Positions 43,381 through 52,560 of a DNA stretch of 64,000 bases are shown piece after piece; positions within the stretch are counted from its first letter, which is position 1; each line of letters begins with the position of its first letter. Source of the DNA: JAJPHF01 sp035293805 (lineage in GTDB: Bacteria > Chloroflexota > UBA6077 > JAJPHF01). The stretch lies in contig DATGMD010000058.1 in NCBI GenBank assembly GCA_035293805.1, positions 17,333-81,332 of the forward strand, written 5' to 3'. Under the pieces are notes generated by a model. The model saw only the letters and a list, made by a program, of their open reading frames with translations. It made no database searches and had not been told where the DNA came from. Both the position numbers and the translations under genes were made by a program.

Positions 43381-43902
43381 TTAGGGCGCCCCGCCGCGGC
43401 GCAGGGTAGCCACAGCGGCGAGGATGGCGGCGGCGAGCTCGCGCACGCGCGGCGCGTCGCTGGTGGCGAGGATCTCCCGCGCCGGGGCTTCGAGCGCGTC
43501 GGCCACGTCGCCCTGCAGGTAGCCGAGCAGGCTCACGAGCTGCGCGTACTGGTCGGCGCTGACCGTGTCGGACGGGGGCGAGCAGGTGTAGTCAGCGAAG
43601 TTGTTCAGCGCCCGCGTGAGCCGTGCCCGCGACGAGTTCTCCTGGTCGTCCGACGTCACGAGGCGCCAGCCCGTCGGCACATAGGGATAAGGGTAGGGCG
43701 CGAGACCGGCGATCCAGGGGAACGGGGGCAACGTCCAGCCTGTGGGTACCAGTCGCGGCTCCTCGGGCGCGGACGCCGCGAAGCGCCGCACGAGCTGGCG
43801 CGCGGCGCGGCAGTCGGCGCTGGTCTCCTGGGCAGCCGCCAGCCGAGGCGTGCCGAGCGCGGCCGCCGCGACGAGGCTGGCGAGCAACAGACGAATCCAC
43901 AT
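43381..43902 (-). CDS. secreted protein, 173 aa
   Basis: ATG 43902 has GGAGG upstream. Signal peptide MWIRLLLASLVAAAALGTPR with cleavage near AAA-QETSAD. The mature protein has a Tyr/Pro-rich loop (LAPYPYPYVPTGWRLVTSDD), two Cys (DCRAAR; YTCSPP) and an Ala-rich helical C-terminus (REILATSDAPRVRELAAAIL). I do not recognise the domain. It is single, and is divergent from the next secreted protein. Confidence 0.65.
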   Translation of the reverse strand: MWIRLLLASLVAAAALGTPRLAAAQETSADCRAARQLVRRFAASAPEEPRLVPTGWTLPPFPWIAGLAPYPYPYVPTGWRLVTSDDQENSSRARLTRALNNFADYTCSPPSDTVSADQYAQLVSLLGYLQGDVADALEAPAREILATSDAPRVRELAAAILAAVATLRRGGAP

Positions 43903-44021
43903 ACCCCCTCCTCCCGCGACGGGCGCCGCGGCCGCCCCATTATACGCCGCCCGGGTCGCCACGGTGGCCGCCCACCCGCCGCCCCTGCTACCCTTCCACT
44001 AACTTGTCAGAGGAGCTACTG

Positions 44022-44591
44022 ATGCCACGCTCGTCGCGCGACCTCACCCCGGAGCTTCCCCTGCGCCGGCCGCGCGCCTGGCTCGTGGCGGTCGCCGCGC
44101 TGCTTTGCGTGGGCGGGGCGCCGCGCGCGCTGGCGCAGGGGCCGGCGGCCTCGCCCCCGGCCCTACAGTGCCCGACCGACGACCCGATGTGCACATACGG
44201 CGAGCGCCACCTGGCGCGGGACGGCTATGCGTACCAGATGATGACGGTGAGCGGCGGGGCCGACTGGTCGACGCGGTTCTGGGTACGGAGCGCCCAGGGC
44301 GAGGTGCTGCTGGCGGTACCGCCGCTGCGGGGCGACGCCTACCTGGCCGTGCAACGCGCGGACGGCGACCAGACGAGCGCGACGCCGGCCGTCCGCATCG
44401 TCAGCTACCACTATGGCCCGGACGACCCCGCCTACGCGCCGTCCGGCCTGTCGAGCACGGTCTATCACTACGATGCCGCGAGCGGCAGTCTTGTCGCCGA
44501 CGAGCCGGCGATCCAGCCGGTTGCCAGCCCGGCGGACATCCGTCAGATGCTCGCGAACGAGGGCTGGACGCTCGTCTTCCCCGACCAATAG
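44022..44591 (+). CDS. secreted protein, 189 aa
   Basis: ATG 44022 follows AGAGGAGCTACTG. A basic N-terminus and hydrophobic stretch (AWLVAVAALLCVGGAPRALA) form a signal peptide. The mature part starts with CPTDDPMCTYGERHLARDGY and continues as a beta-rich chain (AYQMMTVSGGADWSTRFWVR; VRIVSYHYGPDDPAY; VYHYDAASGSLVADEPAIQP). Two Cys near the start may pair. Function unknown; divergent from the 173-residue secreted protein. Confidence 0.65.
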   Translation: MPRSSRDLTPELPLRRPRAWLVAVAALLCVGGAPRALAQGPAASPPALQCPTDDPMCTYGERHLARDGYAYQMMTVSGGADWSTRFWVRSAQGEVLLAVPPLRGDAYLAVQRADGDQTSATPAVRIVSYHYGPDDPAYAPSGLSSTVYHYDAASGSLVADEPAIQPVASPADIRQMLANEGWTLVFPDQ

Positions 44592-44675
44592 CAGCGGCGC
44601 CCGCCGGGGCCGATCGCGGCGTGCAGGCCGCCTGGCGCGTCCGATTCGGTGGTCCCCGGCGACTGTTGTAACGAG

Positions 44676-44705
44676 TTGCGTCGCGAGAGGGCACTGCATT
44701 ACAAT
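44676..44705 (+). promoter_or_regulatory. promoter of the large stalk protein gene
   Basis: TTGCGT (44676-44681), 18-base spacer, TACAAT (44700-44705). The -10 is one base off consensus. A leader of about 115 bases follows. Confidence 0.45.
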
Positions 44706-44827
44706 GGCGGCATACCGCCACGTCGCTGGCCCCATGCTTCCCGAGCGACCGGCGGCCGGGCATCCTCCCTGGCGTCTCCTGACCTCCAACCGTGGTGGCG
44801 GCTACCTGGTGCCAAGGGGACTGGCGC

Positions 44828-47800
44828 ATGGGCAGCACGGGTTGGGCAAGCAGGGCGATCTCTGCCTGGCGGGCCTGGGCCGCGCACGGCGTCGCGGCAC
44901 GCCGGCGGGCTATCGCTGCCTGCCTGCTAGCCACCGTGCTCGCCGTTGCGGCGGGCCTCAGCGTGCCGCAGCCAACCGACCCGGGCGAGGGGCTGGGCGG
45001 CGTAGCCACGCCCGAATCGACGCGGGGCGCGCACGTGCTCATGGCGTTGCCGACGCCCCCACCGCGCCCCCAGGTCGCCGTGTTGCCTGCTGACGACGAG
45101 GAGGAGGCCGATCCGGCCGTTGCGCCACCGCGCGAGCGGCGGGTGGCCGTCTCGCGGGCGACGCGCGCCACGGCTCCGTCGACATCCTCTCGCTCCACGC
45201 GGGAGCCGCGCGCGACGAGCACGCCGCGTCCGCCTGGCGCTACCCGCACGGCGCGGCCGGCTGCCACGCGCTCTGCCGCGAGCGCGGCGCGGCCCACGGC
45301 CACGCGGATGGCACGCGCCCGGCCCGGCCCCGCGCCCGCGCCGTCGCCTAGCGCCGCGCCGTCGGCAATCGCCGCGCCGCTTGCACTCGTTCCTGATATC
45401 GAGGACGACGAGGATGCGGCCCTGGCGGGACCGCATCAGCCTACCACGCGGACCCGGCTGCTGCGCCAGCGACGACCCAGCCGACCGCGCGCAACGGCCA
45501 CCCCGACGCCGGCGGTCGCGGACCCGGATGACGCCGACGAGCCGGAGGCGGATGCTCCGAGCCGCCGGACGCGCCCGGCCCGGCCGCCGCGCGCGCCACT
45601 CCCCACGCGCACGCCGCGCCCCACCGCCACGCCGCGGGGCTTGGGCGGGGGCCGGACGACCGCCACGCCCCGCCCGACGAGCACGCAGGCGCCCACGCGC
45701 ACGCCGAGCCCGACGCGCACGGCGACGCTCACGGCCACGCCGGTGCCGCGTCCGCTGGCGAGTGGGAGCCGGTTTGTGGCCGTGGTGGCGGGCGCGAGCG
45801 GGACCAGCGTGAGCGGCGCGCTCACGGGGCGGGCGCTGCTGTTCGGCCTGGACGCCACCCTCGCGGGAGCGGAGTTCACGGGGCTGCGGCTCGGCACTGG
45901 CAGTCTGAGCGCGGGTGCGCTACGGGGCTACGACACCCTGGTCTTTCTGGGCGTGTGCAAGCTCGACGCGCTCACGGCCGACGAGCGGGCCGCGGTGCGC
46001 GAGTTCGTCACGACGGGCGGCAAACTGGTGCTGCGCGACAGCAACGACGCTGGCGTCTGTCCCGGCGACGACCGGAGCTACGCCGCGCTCGGCCTGCCGT
46101 TCGGTACCGCCGCGCCACCCGACCGCAATGCGCCCGCCCCGGTGCAGGTGGTGGCGGAGTCGCCGCTGGCCAGCGCCGATCCGGGGTCGCCGTACTTCGT
46201 GGACCCCGCAGCGCTGAGCGCCGCACCGTACAGCGCGGGCGACGCGGGCTACGTGACCGGCGCCAGCGGCGTGTGCGCGAGCCTGGTGGTCGCCGGGGCG
46301 GCGGGCGAGCAGCGAGTGGTGCGCGGCTGGGCGAACGTGGGCGCCGGCACAGTGGTGTACGACGGCTGGGACACGGGGGATGGGCGGAAGGCCAACGCGC
46401 CGCTGGCGAAGCACTTGTGGTACCTCGACCTGCGAGCGCCCTGGCCCTTGCCCGCGAGCTGCCCGCCGTTGCCGGCGCAGCCGTCCGTGACGCCGACCGC
46501 GACCCCGTCGCCGTCGCGCACGCCATCGCCCAGCCCGACGCCGAGCGTCACGCCGCGCGCCACCCCTTCGGCGACGGCTACGGTGACCGGCACGCTGACG
46601 CCGACCGTCACGTCCACGCGCTTGCCGCGGCGCTCGCCCACGCCCGTGCGCCGACGGACGCCCACCCGCACGCCGTCGCCGAGCGCAACGCCAAGCGCCA
46701 CGGCGACGCCGAGCGTCACCCCGACGCCGACTCCGAACGGCATCATCCCCGCCAGCGGAGGCCCCGACGCCTTCGGCTACACGTATCGTGACAGCCGCCT
46801 GCCCGGCGGCCCAGCCTACAGCTGGCCGGACCCCGTCCACGGGGGAGCCCGCCTCGCGGCGCTGGACGAGAGCGACAACCTGCGGGCGGGGCCGGTGCCG
46901 CTCGGGTTCGACTTCCCCTTCTACGGGGGGACTTTCAACGAGGTGTACGTGGACACGAACGGCCTGCTGAGCTTCGTGGGGCCAGCCGGTTCGTCGCCGC
47001 CTGGCAACGTCCCGCTCACGGGCGCGGGCGCCCCCGTGGCCCTGGTGGCCCCGTTCTGGGACGACCTGGTGACGTGGCGCGCCAGTCGCTGCGACGGAGC
47101 GCCCAGCGAGCGGGGTGTCTACACGTTGAGCGGCGGTGCGGGGGAGGGGCGCTTCTTCGGCGCGGCCTGGGTTGCGGTGGATCGCAACCCGTGCTCGGCG
47201 CGGCTCCCGCTGGGCCAGGGGTACAGCTTCGCGGCATTTCTGTACGCCGATGGACGCATCGTGTTCCAGTACCGCACCCTCGACGGCACAACGACCTCCG
47301 CCACGGTCGGCATCCGCAGCCCGGACGGAAAAAGCGCGCTGCAGTACGTGTACAACGCGGCGGGGCTCGGCGAGGGGCGCGCGGTGGAGTTCCGGCCGCC
47401 GGCGCCGAGCGGCGACGTCCCGCTGCTCGGCACGCTGCGCGTCGCCGCCGAGCGCGCCGGCACGCCGTCGCCGACGCCCACCGCGGGCCCGGCGCGCGGC
47501 ACGCCGTCGCCGACGACGCCAGTGGCGAGCACCCTCACGCCCGCGCTGGCCAGCCCAACGCGCGCCGCGAGCCCCACGCCGACGCCCACCGTGACGCACA
47601 CGCCGAGCCCCACGGCAACGCGCACGCCGACGCCCACGCGCACGGCCACGGCCACGAGCACGCGCACCCCGACAGCGACGCGCACCCCGACGGCCACCGC
47701 CACGCGCACGCCCACCCGTACGCCCACGCGTACCCCAACGCGCACGCCGACCCGCACGCCCACGCGCACGGCCACGCCCATCCCGACGCCGACACGGGTG

Positions 47801-47878
47801 CCGACGGCCACCCCGGCGCCGGCCCGCGCGGCCGCGCCGGGGCCGGGAGCCGCACCCGCGCCGGCGGCCGCCCGCTAG
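44828..47878 (+). CDS. large secreted Thr/Pro-rich stalk protein with nidogen-like domain
   Basis: 1016 residues; ATG 44828 has AAGGGG eight bases upstream. A signal anchor (AAACLLATVLAVAAGLSVP region, residues ~28-48) is followed by an Ala/Arg/Thr/Pro linker (to ~310), a Rossmann-like glutamine-amidotransferase-type region (~311-545: FVAVVAGASGTSV...LRGYDTLVFLGVCKLDALTA...GGKLVLRDSN), a second TPS linker, a nidogen-like domain (~644-857: LGFDFPFYGGTFNEVYVDTN, APFWDDL, FAAFLYADGRIVFQY) and a C-terminal ~130-residue TPT-repeat stalk. No LPxTG or membrane anchor is seen at the end, so it is released or held by the N-terminal segment. Probably an extracellular adhesion or matrix protein. Confidence 0.75.
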   Translation: MGSTGWASRAISAWRAWAAHGVAARRRAIAACLLATVLAVAAGLSVPQPTDPGEGLGGVATPESTRGAHVLMALPTPPPRPQVAVLPADDEEEADPAVAPPRERRVAVSRATRATAPSTSSRSTREPRATSTPRPPGATRTARPAATRSAASAARPTATRMARARPGPAPAPSPSAAPSAIAAPLALVPDIEDDEDAALAGPHQPTTRTRLLRQRRPSRPRATATPTPAVADPDDADEPEADAPSRRTRPARPPRAPLPTRTPRPTATPRGLGGGRTTATPRPTSTQAPTRTPSPTRTATLTATPVPRPLASGSRFVAVVAGASGTSVSGALTGRALLFGLDATLAGAEFTGLRLGTGSLSAGALRGYDTLVFLGVCKLDALTADERAAVREFVTTGGKLVLRDSNDAGVCPGDDRSYAALGLPFGTAAPPDRNAPAPVQVVAESPLASADPGSPYFVDPAALSAAPYSAGDAGYVTGASGVCASLVVAGAAGEQRVVRGWANVGAGTVVYDGWDTGDGRKANAPLAKHLWYLDLRAPWPLPASCPPLPAQPSVTPTATPSPSRTPSPSPTPSVTPRATPSATATVTGTLTPTVTSTRLPRRSPTPVRRRTPTRTPSPSATPSATATPSVTPTPTPNGIIPASGGPDAFGYTYRDSRLPGGPAYSWPDPVHGGARLAALDESDNLRAGPVPLGFDFPFYGGTFNEVYVDTNGLLSFVGPAGSSPPGNVPLTGAGAPVALVAPFWDDLVTWRASRCDGAPSERGVYTLSGGAGEGRFFGAAWVAVDRNPCSARLPLGQGYSFAAFLYADGRIVFQYRTLDGTTTSATVGIRSPDGKSALQYVYNAAGLGEGRAVEFRPPAPSGDVPLLGTLRVAAERAGTPSPTPTAGPARGTPSPTTPVASTLTPALASPTRAASPTPTPTVTHTPSPTATRTPTPTRTATATSTRTPTATRTPTATATRTPTRTPTRTPTRTPTRTPTRTATPIPTPTRVPTATPAPARAAAPGPGAAPAPAAAR
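47460..47860 (+). repeat. acg-ccg triplet microsatellite coding for the TPT stalk
   Basis: Imperfect six-base units (acgccc/cgcacg types) code for alternating Thr-Pro/Arg. It is a coding repeat within the stalk protein and is likely length-variable between strains. Confidence 0.75.
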
Positions 47879-48034
47879 GCGGGTATCGGCGCCGGCGGGT
47901 CGCCGAGCAGGCGCCACAGGCCGGGTTGGTCAAGCTGGGGGCGGGGGCAGTGCCAACCGGTGTCGGCGTGCGATACTTAGACTGTCTTGGGCAGGCTCGG
48001 GCCGGCTAACCATGCTCGTGGCAGGGAGGAGCCC

Positions 48035-49555
48035 GTGGAGGATGCTGGCGGCAGCCTTGGGCATCCTGCGTCCCGCGCGGCGCAGCGAGCGGCGTTGCGC
48101 GTCGCCCAGGAGGCGGCAGCCCACGTACCCGCCTACGGCCGTTTCCTGCGCCGCGCGGGCTACGATGCCGACCGGCTGCGCACCTTCGCCGACTTCTGCC
48201 AGCTCCCCACGATGGACAAGGCGTCCTACCTTCAACGCTACTCGCTGGGCGAGCGGTGTCGACAGGCTGACCTGACCCGGGCGTACATCACGGTAGCTAG
48301 CTCGGGCACGTCCGGGGGGGCAACGCTCTGGCCTCGCTACCCCGAGCAAGAGCCAGCGACTATCGCCGGGGTCCGAACGTTGCTGCAGGAGCATTTTCGG
48401 ATTCTCGATCTGGCCACATTGGTGGTAATCGCAGCGGCCACGGGACCCTGGGCGTATGCTACGGGGATGACGCTAGCAACCCAGCGAATCTTCGCGGAAC
48501 CCGGGGTTTGCGGGACGGTAGTTACCCCGGGCTTGAACCAGGACGAGACGCTTCGCTTCATCGCGGAGCTAGGCCCGCACTATGACCAGGTGCTCCTCGT
48601 GAGCTATCCGGCGCTGGTCCCGTCGCTGCTGGAGGCCGGGAGCCGGCGGGGCATCGACTGGCCCTCGCTCGCGGTTTCGGTGCTGACAATGGGCGAAGGC
48701 GCCACGGAAGCGCAGCGAGAGGCCATCCTCCGGCAACTCGGGGCGGACGCGGGCTCCTTGAGGGGCTTTGTGAACGCTTTCAGCGCGACGGAGGCCGCAG
48801 GAGTGATCGGCTATGAGAGTCGGCTATGCCTCCTGCTGCGCCGGCTCTGCATCGAGCAGCCGGCGCTGGCCAAGGCGCTGTTTGGCACCCCCATTCTTCC
48901 CTCCATCAATCAGTACAACCCACTGGGGTACTTCCTTGAGACCAGCGGCGACGAGGTGTTGCTCACGATGCGGGGCGCCGTGCCGCTGATCCGCTACAAC
49001 ACGCACGACCGTGGCGGTCTCTTGAGCTTCGCTGAGGTCATCACTATCTGCCGTGCTCATGGATACGATCTTCAGGAGGAGTGGCGCCAGCGACAAGGTG
49101 GTCCCGTAACGATGCGGCCAGCACCATTCTTCTACGTCCACGGGCGCAGCGACGCCGTGATCCTGCACGGCGGCAACGTCTATCTCGACGAGATCGCGCA
49201 CGTGCTCGAACAGCCGCCGCTAGGGGCCTCCAACACCGGGCACTTCGAAGTGTCCCAGGCGGCGAGCGCCGACGGCCAAGTGACGTTGCGGTTGGTGGTG
49301 GAGCTACGGGAGGGGATCAGTCCCGGCGAGGGACTATCCACGCAGTACGAGCGCGACTTCCTTGCCGGGTTACGGAGCGTGAGCCCGCGCTTCCAGGCCG
49401 CGTACGACGCTAGCCAAGGCCGCGCCAAAGTAGTGGTGACGCTGGTGCCGCACGGTAGAATGGCGGGCAGCGGCCCCAAACGACGACGTGTGGTGCTGCC
49501 GCACGACAGCGCGAGTACCGACAACCCCGCGTCAGCGAACGCGGACCACGACTGA
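48035..49555 (+). CDS. phenylacetate-CoA-ligase-like (PaaK/CapK family) adenylate-forming protein
   Basis: About 506 residues from GTG 48035, preceded by GGGAGGA. The AMP-binding P-loop is ITVASSGTSGGATLWPRYPE; other blocks are GNAFSATEAAGVIGYESRLC, VPLIRYNTHDRGGLLSFAEV and the C-terminal hinge GRSDAVILHGGNVYLDEIAH. These proteins activate aryl or acyl acids, or modify polysaccharides (CapK). The expected Lys of the C-terminal catalytic loop is not obvious. Codon use is more AT-rich than the genes on either side, suggesting acquisition. Divergent pair to the group at 49620-52499. Confidence 0.72.
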   Translation: MEDAGGSLGHPASRAAQRAALRVAQEAAAHVPAYGRFLRRAGYDADRLRTFADFCQLPTMDKASYLQRYSLGERCRQADLTRAYITVASSGTSGGATLWPRYPEQEPATIAGVRTLLQEHFRILDLATLVVIAAATGPWAYATGMTLATQRIFAEPGVCGTVVTPGLNQDETLRFIAELGPHYDQVLLVSYPALVPSLLEAGSRRGIDWPSLAVSVLTMGEGATEAQREAILRQLGADAGSLRGFVNAFSATEAAGVIGYESRLCLLLRRLCIEQPALAKALFGTPILPSINQYNPLGYFLETSGDEVLLTMRGAVPLIRYNTHDRGGLLSFAEVITICRAHGYDLQEEWRQRQGGPVTMRPAPFFYVHGRSDAVILHGGNVYLDEIAHVLEQPPLGASNTGHFEVSQAASADGQVTLRLVVELREGISPGEGLSTQYERDFLAGLRSVSPRFQAAYDASQGRAKVVVTLVPHGRMAGSGPKRRRVVLPHDSASTDNPASANADHD

Positions 49556-49619
49556 GCGCGGCACCGCGCAGGTTGTGGGGCAAGCGCGGCACTTGGAGGG
49601 TGCGGCGGGGGGTCGGCCG

Positions 49620-50771
49620 CTAGGGAGCGCCGTCCAGAGTGCGGACCGCGTCATCGGCGAACTGATAGTCCAGGAATTCGTCCAAGTTAGGCCGCTGGGG
49701 CACGTAGCCATGCTCCACTTGCCAGTTCAAGAACGTCGTCAAAGTCTGACTGTTGATGCGTCCATCCCGCGCGACGGCGAGATAGCCTGCCTTGCTCAGG
49801 ATCTGGGGGGAGATATTGGCGGATTCGGCTAGCAGGGCGATCACCGCGTCGCGATCGCGGCCATACTCCATAGCGTCCATGTAGTCGCGGGCAGCGCGGA
49901 CATAACCGACGGCGAACCGGCGCGCGACATCGGACTGCTGATGGCCGAACTTCTCCGCGAAGACGATCATTGCGATCTCGTAGTTGGGAATGTAATCGCC
50001 GGCGTCCCCAATGCGCGCGGCTAGTCCCCGGTCCTCGGCGATAGCGCCCCAAGGCTCGGGCACGATCGCTAGGTCGGCGCTGCCACCACCGAACGCGGCC
50101 AGGATTTCGGGGAACCCCATATACTGCACGTCGGCAAGGTCGGATACGGTGAGCCCGACTTCGTCCAGCATGCGGTCCAACGCCGGCTCCGCAGGGTTCC
50201 CGCGGGCGGGATGCGCCACGCGCTTACCCCGCACGTCGGACGGACTCTGAACTACCGGTTGCCCGCCGGCGAGGCGTGAGAGCACCGGATAGCCGCGATT
50301 TCCGGGGGTAAGCAGCGAGGCGTCCAGGGCCAGAACGAGCCGGATGTCGCGAGCGAGCGCATTGAAGAAAGACGGCAGGGGCGGCGCCGAGGCCACGTCG
50401 AGGTCGCCACGACTGAGAGCTGGCAGCGCATCGCCGGCACTCCCAAATTGCTCGCTGTGCAGGTCGATCCCTAGTTCGCGGAAATAACCGCGTGCATCCG
50501 CGAGGTGAATGATGTTGCCAAGCCCCTGAGTTCGCGCCGCTCGGACGACGGCCGGGACTGGCGAGGGCTGATCTGCGCCCTGCGCCGCGCTACCTGACGC
50601 CGGCGGGGCGGCAGCGGCCGGCGGGGCCTGACTGGTCGCCGTCGATTGGACACCGGGGGTAGGCGCAGCCGGGGACCGGGGGGCACCGGTACACCCGGAA
50701 AACGTCAGTACGCCGCTGCTCAGCAACACGAGACATAATCGCCGACCACTCACGATACCGATACCAATCAT
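49620..50771 (-). CDS. NMT1/THI5-like substrate-binding lipoprotein
   Basis: About 383 residues from ATG 50771 (AAGG upstream), beginning MIGIGIVSGRRLCLVLLSSG with lipobox TFSGC. After a Pro/Ala tether: VVRAARTQGLGNIIHLADAR, GYFRELGIDLHSEQFGSAGD, ALSRGDLDVASAPPLPSFFN and DVRGKRVAHPARG. A sensor-type role is plausible, because it is divergent from a histidine-kinase gene and has no transporter genes. The 50772-50855 gap carries a TATACT-like -10 (minus strand, near 50820). Confidence 0.85.
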   Translation of the reverse strand: MIGIGIVSGRRLCLVLLSSGVLTFSGCTGAPRSPAAPTPGVQSTATSQAPPAAAAPPASGSAAQGADQPSPVPAVVRAARTQGLGNIIHLADARGYFRELGIDLHSEQFGSAGDALPALSRGDLDVASAPPLPSFFNALARDIRLVLALDASLLTPGNRGYPVLSRLAGGQPVVQSPSDVRGKRVAHPARGNPAEPALDRMLDEVGLTVSDLADVQYMGFPEILAAFGGGSADLAIVPEPWGAIAEDRGLAARIGDAGDYIPNYEIAMIVFAEKFGHQQSDVARRFAVGYVRAARDYMDAMEYGRDRDAVIALLAESANISPQILSKAGYLAVARDGRINSQTLTTFLNWQVEHGYVPQRPNLDEFLDYQFADDAVRTLDGAP

Positions 50772-50855
50772 GCACAACCTTATGCGGATCGAGTTGGTGT
50801 GCAGGGCCATCTTTCACAGTATAGACTAGAGATTAGCAGAAGGAGCAGTCCCGGA

Positions 50856-52499
50856 ATGGACGGGGAGCGCGAGATCCTACCGGCACCGGCCCGTCCGCCC
50901 GATAGCCTTCCCGCCGCACTGACCGCAGCCACCGCCCGCCTGGTCAGCGAGCCAAGTGACGAGGCGGTCGGTCAGGTGCTGGTGGAAGAAGCGGCCCGGC
51001 TGGTCGGCGCACCCGATGTCCGCCTAGCACTGCTGAACGGGGAAGCCGCGTGGTGGGTGCTAGGGCACGCCATCGGCCCCGCCGCGGGACGTCAGGGTGA
51101 GCGGCAGCCCCTTCCCGCCGGGATACTCGGCTACATCATACAGAGCGGGCAGCTGCTTGAAGTCGCGGACCTAGCAAGGCATCCACTGGCCAGCGCCGAG
51201 CATGGCGGCCCCGCTTGCGGCAGCGTGATCGGCGTACCGTTGCGGTTGCGAGGGGAACTCCTCGGCGCAATCATGGCAGCCCGTCCCACAAGCACCACGG
51301 CATTCGGAACGGATGAGTTAAGCGCACTCCAAGTCCTCGCCGACGTCGCGGCGGCTCGACTCGGCGCCGAGCCCCGCGGCCAGAATCTGCGGGCGCGCGC
51401 GCAAGACTTGGCTGGGCTCAACCCGGTCTGGCGGCCGCCACCGGAACTGGCCGGGGACTTCGTGATCGTGACCACGGGTCGCGACCAGCCCTTTCTGGAC
51501 CTAGACGAGGCAGCCTGTCGTATTCTTGGCTACCCTCGCGACGCTCTGCTGCAGTGCTCGATGCCCGACATCATCCCGCTCCCGCCTGGCGGGGAAAAAG
51601 TGGACACCTTGGCTGGTGTCCGCGATCAGATGGTGCGGGGCATCCCGATCAGTTTCGACACAATCGCTCGCCGGCGAGACGGAAGCCTCTTCCCCATCCG
51701 CCTGATGATTCAGCGGGTGACAGACGCCACTCCCCCGATCTATCGCTGCATCTTCTCGGACTTAAGTCATGAGAAGAACGCCCAGCTCCAGGCTATTCAA
51801 AAGGAAAAGCAACGATTACTTCAGGAGATCGGCTCTAGTCTAGCGCACGAAATGAACAGCCCGCTGGCGGTGATTCTCGGTAATCTCGAAATGATCTTAG
51901 AGGAATTTCGTGATGACGACCTCCAGACGATGCTGCGCCCGGTACACAATGCCGCGGAGCGAATCTCGAGCGCCGTGCATGAGCTCCAACGCTTCGCGAA
52001 GCCGATCCTAGCTCGCGGGTGGGCCTCTGTGGATATCAGCGAGCTAGCGGGTGACGCAATCGAGAAGACCCGAGGGCTCTGGGACGCAACATCCGGGTAC
52101 AAGGGCCCTCCAATCGAGGTACGACTCCAGGCGTCGCCGGTGGCCCGAGTACGGGGCAATCCTATCGAATTGACCGCTGCAATTCGCGAGTTGATCGCGA
52201 ACGCCGTGCAGGCGCTGCCCAATGGTGGGGTCATTACCATTAGTACTGCTCAGGTCGACGAAGGCGTATTGTTGAGCGTGAGCGACAGCGGCGTGGGAAT
52301 GCGCGACGCGACACTACAGCGCTGTCTCGATCCCTTCTTCACAACCCGGCGACCGCTCGCGACAGGTCTGGGGCTGAGCCGAGTTCACCACACTGTGTTG
52401 CAGCACCAGGGCCAACTGCGTATTACAAGTGGCGAGGGGACCGGCACTCAGGTAACGATAGTCTTACCGTTCACGCTGCAAGAGGACGCAGACGCCTGA
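50856..52499 (+). CDS. sensor histidine kinase with GAF and PAS domains
   Basis: 547 residues from ATG 50856 (AAGGAG upstream). A GAF-like domain (~25-175: VLVEEAARLVGAPDVRLALL, SVIGVPLRLRGELLGAIMAA), PAS (~205-315: DEAACRILGYPRDALLQCSM, RRRDGSLFPIRLMIQRV) and a HisKA dimerisation helix with phospho-acceptor His331 in SSLAHEMNSPLAVILGNLEM precede a HATPase domain (N box ELIANAVQALPNGG, G1 VSDSGVGM, G2 TGLGLSRVHH). No transmembrane helices, so it is cytoplasmic. No response-regulator gene is adjacent, so it is an orphan kinase. Confidence 0.9.
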   Translation: MDGEREILPAPARPPDSLPAALTAATARLVSEPSDEAVGQVLVEEAARLVGAPDVRLALLNGEAAWWVLGHAIGPAAGRQGERQPLPAGILGYIIQSGQLLEVADLARHPLASAEHGGPACGSVIGVPLRLRGELLGAIMAARPTSTTAFGTDELSALQVLADVAAARLGAEPRGQNLRARAQDLAGLNPVWRPPPELAGDFVIVTTGRDQPFLDLDEAACRILGYPRDALLQCSMPDIIPLPPGGEKVDTLAGVRDQMVRGIPISFDTIARRRDGSLFPIRLMIQRVTDATPPIYRCIFSDLSHEKNAQLQAIQKEKQRLLQEIGSSLAHEMNSPLAVILGNLEMILEEFRDDDLQTMLRPVHNAAERISSAVHELQRFAKPILARGWASVDISELAGDAIEKTRGLWDATSGYKGPPIEVRLQASPVARVRGNPIELTAAIRELIANAVQALPNGGVITISTAQVDEGVLLSVSDSGVGMRDATLQRCLDPFFTTRRPLATGLGLSRVHHTVLQHQGQLRITSGEGTGTQVTIVLPFTLQEDADA

Positions 52500-52560
52500 C
52501 GTGCCGCGCCGGGAACTGACGGCCGGGCCAGTCGACGGCCGAACGGCGCCGGCGGGGCGG

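Noticed and set aside
47460..47860. Regular short repeats considered as CRISPR or satellite array
   Set aside because: Units are six bases, in frame, and encode a Thr-Pro stalk; there are no spacers.
45920..47917. Minus-strand 665-codon frame opposite the stalk protein
   Set aside because: Extremely Arg/Gly-rich, no ribosome binding site or motif; the plus-strand gene has a promoter and domains.
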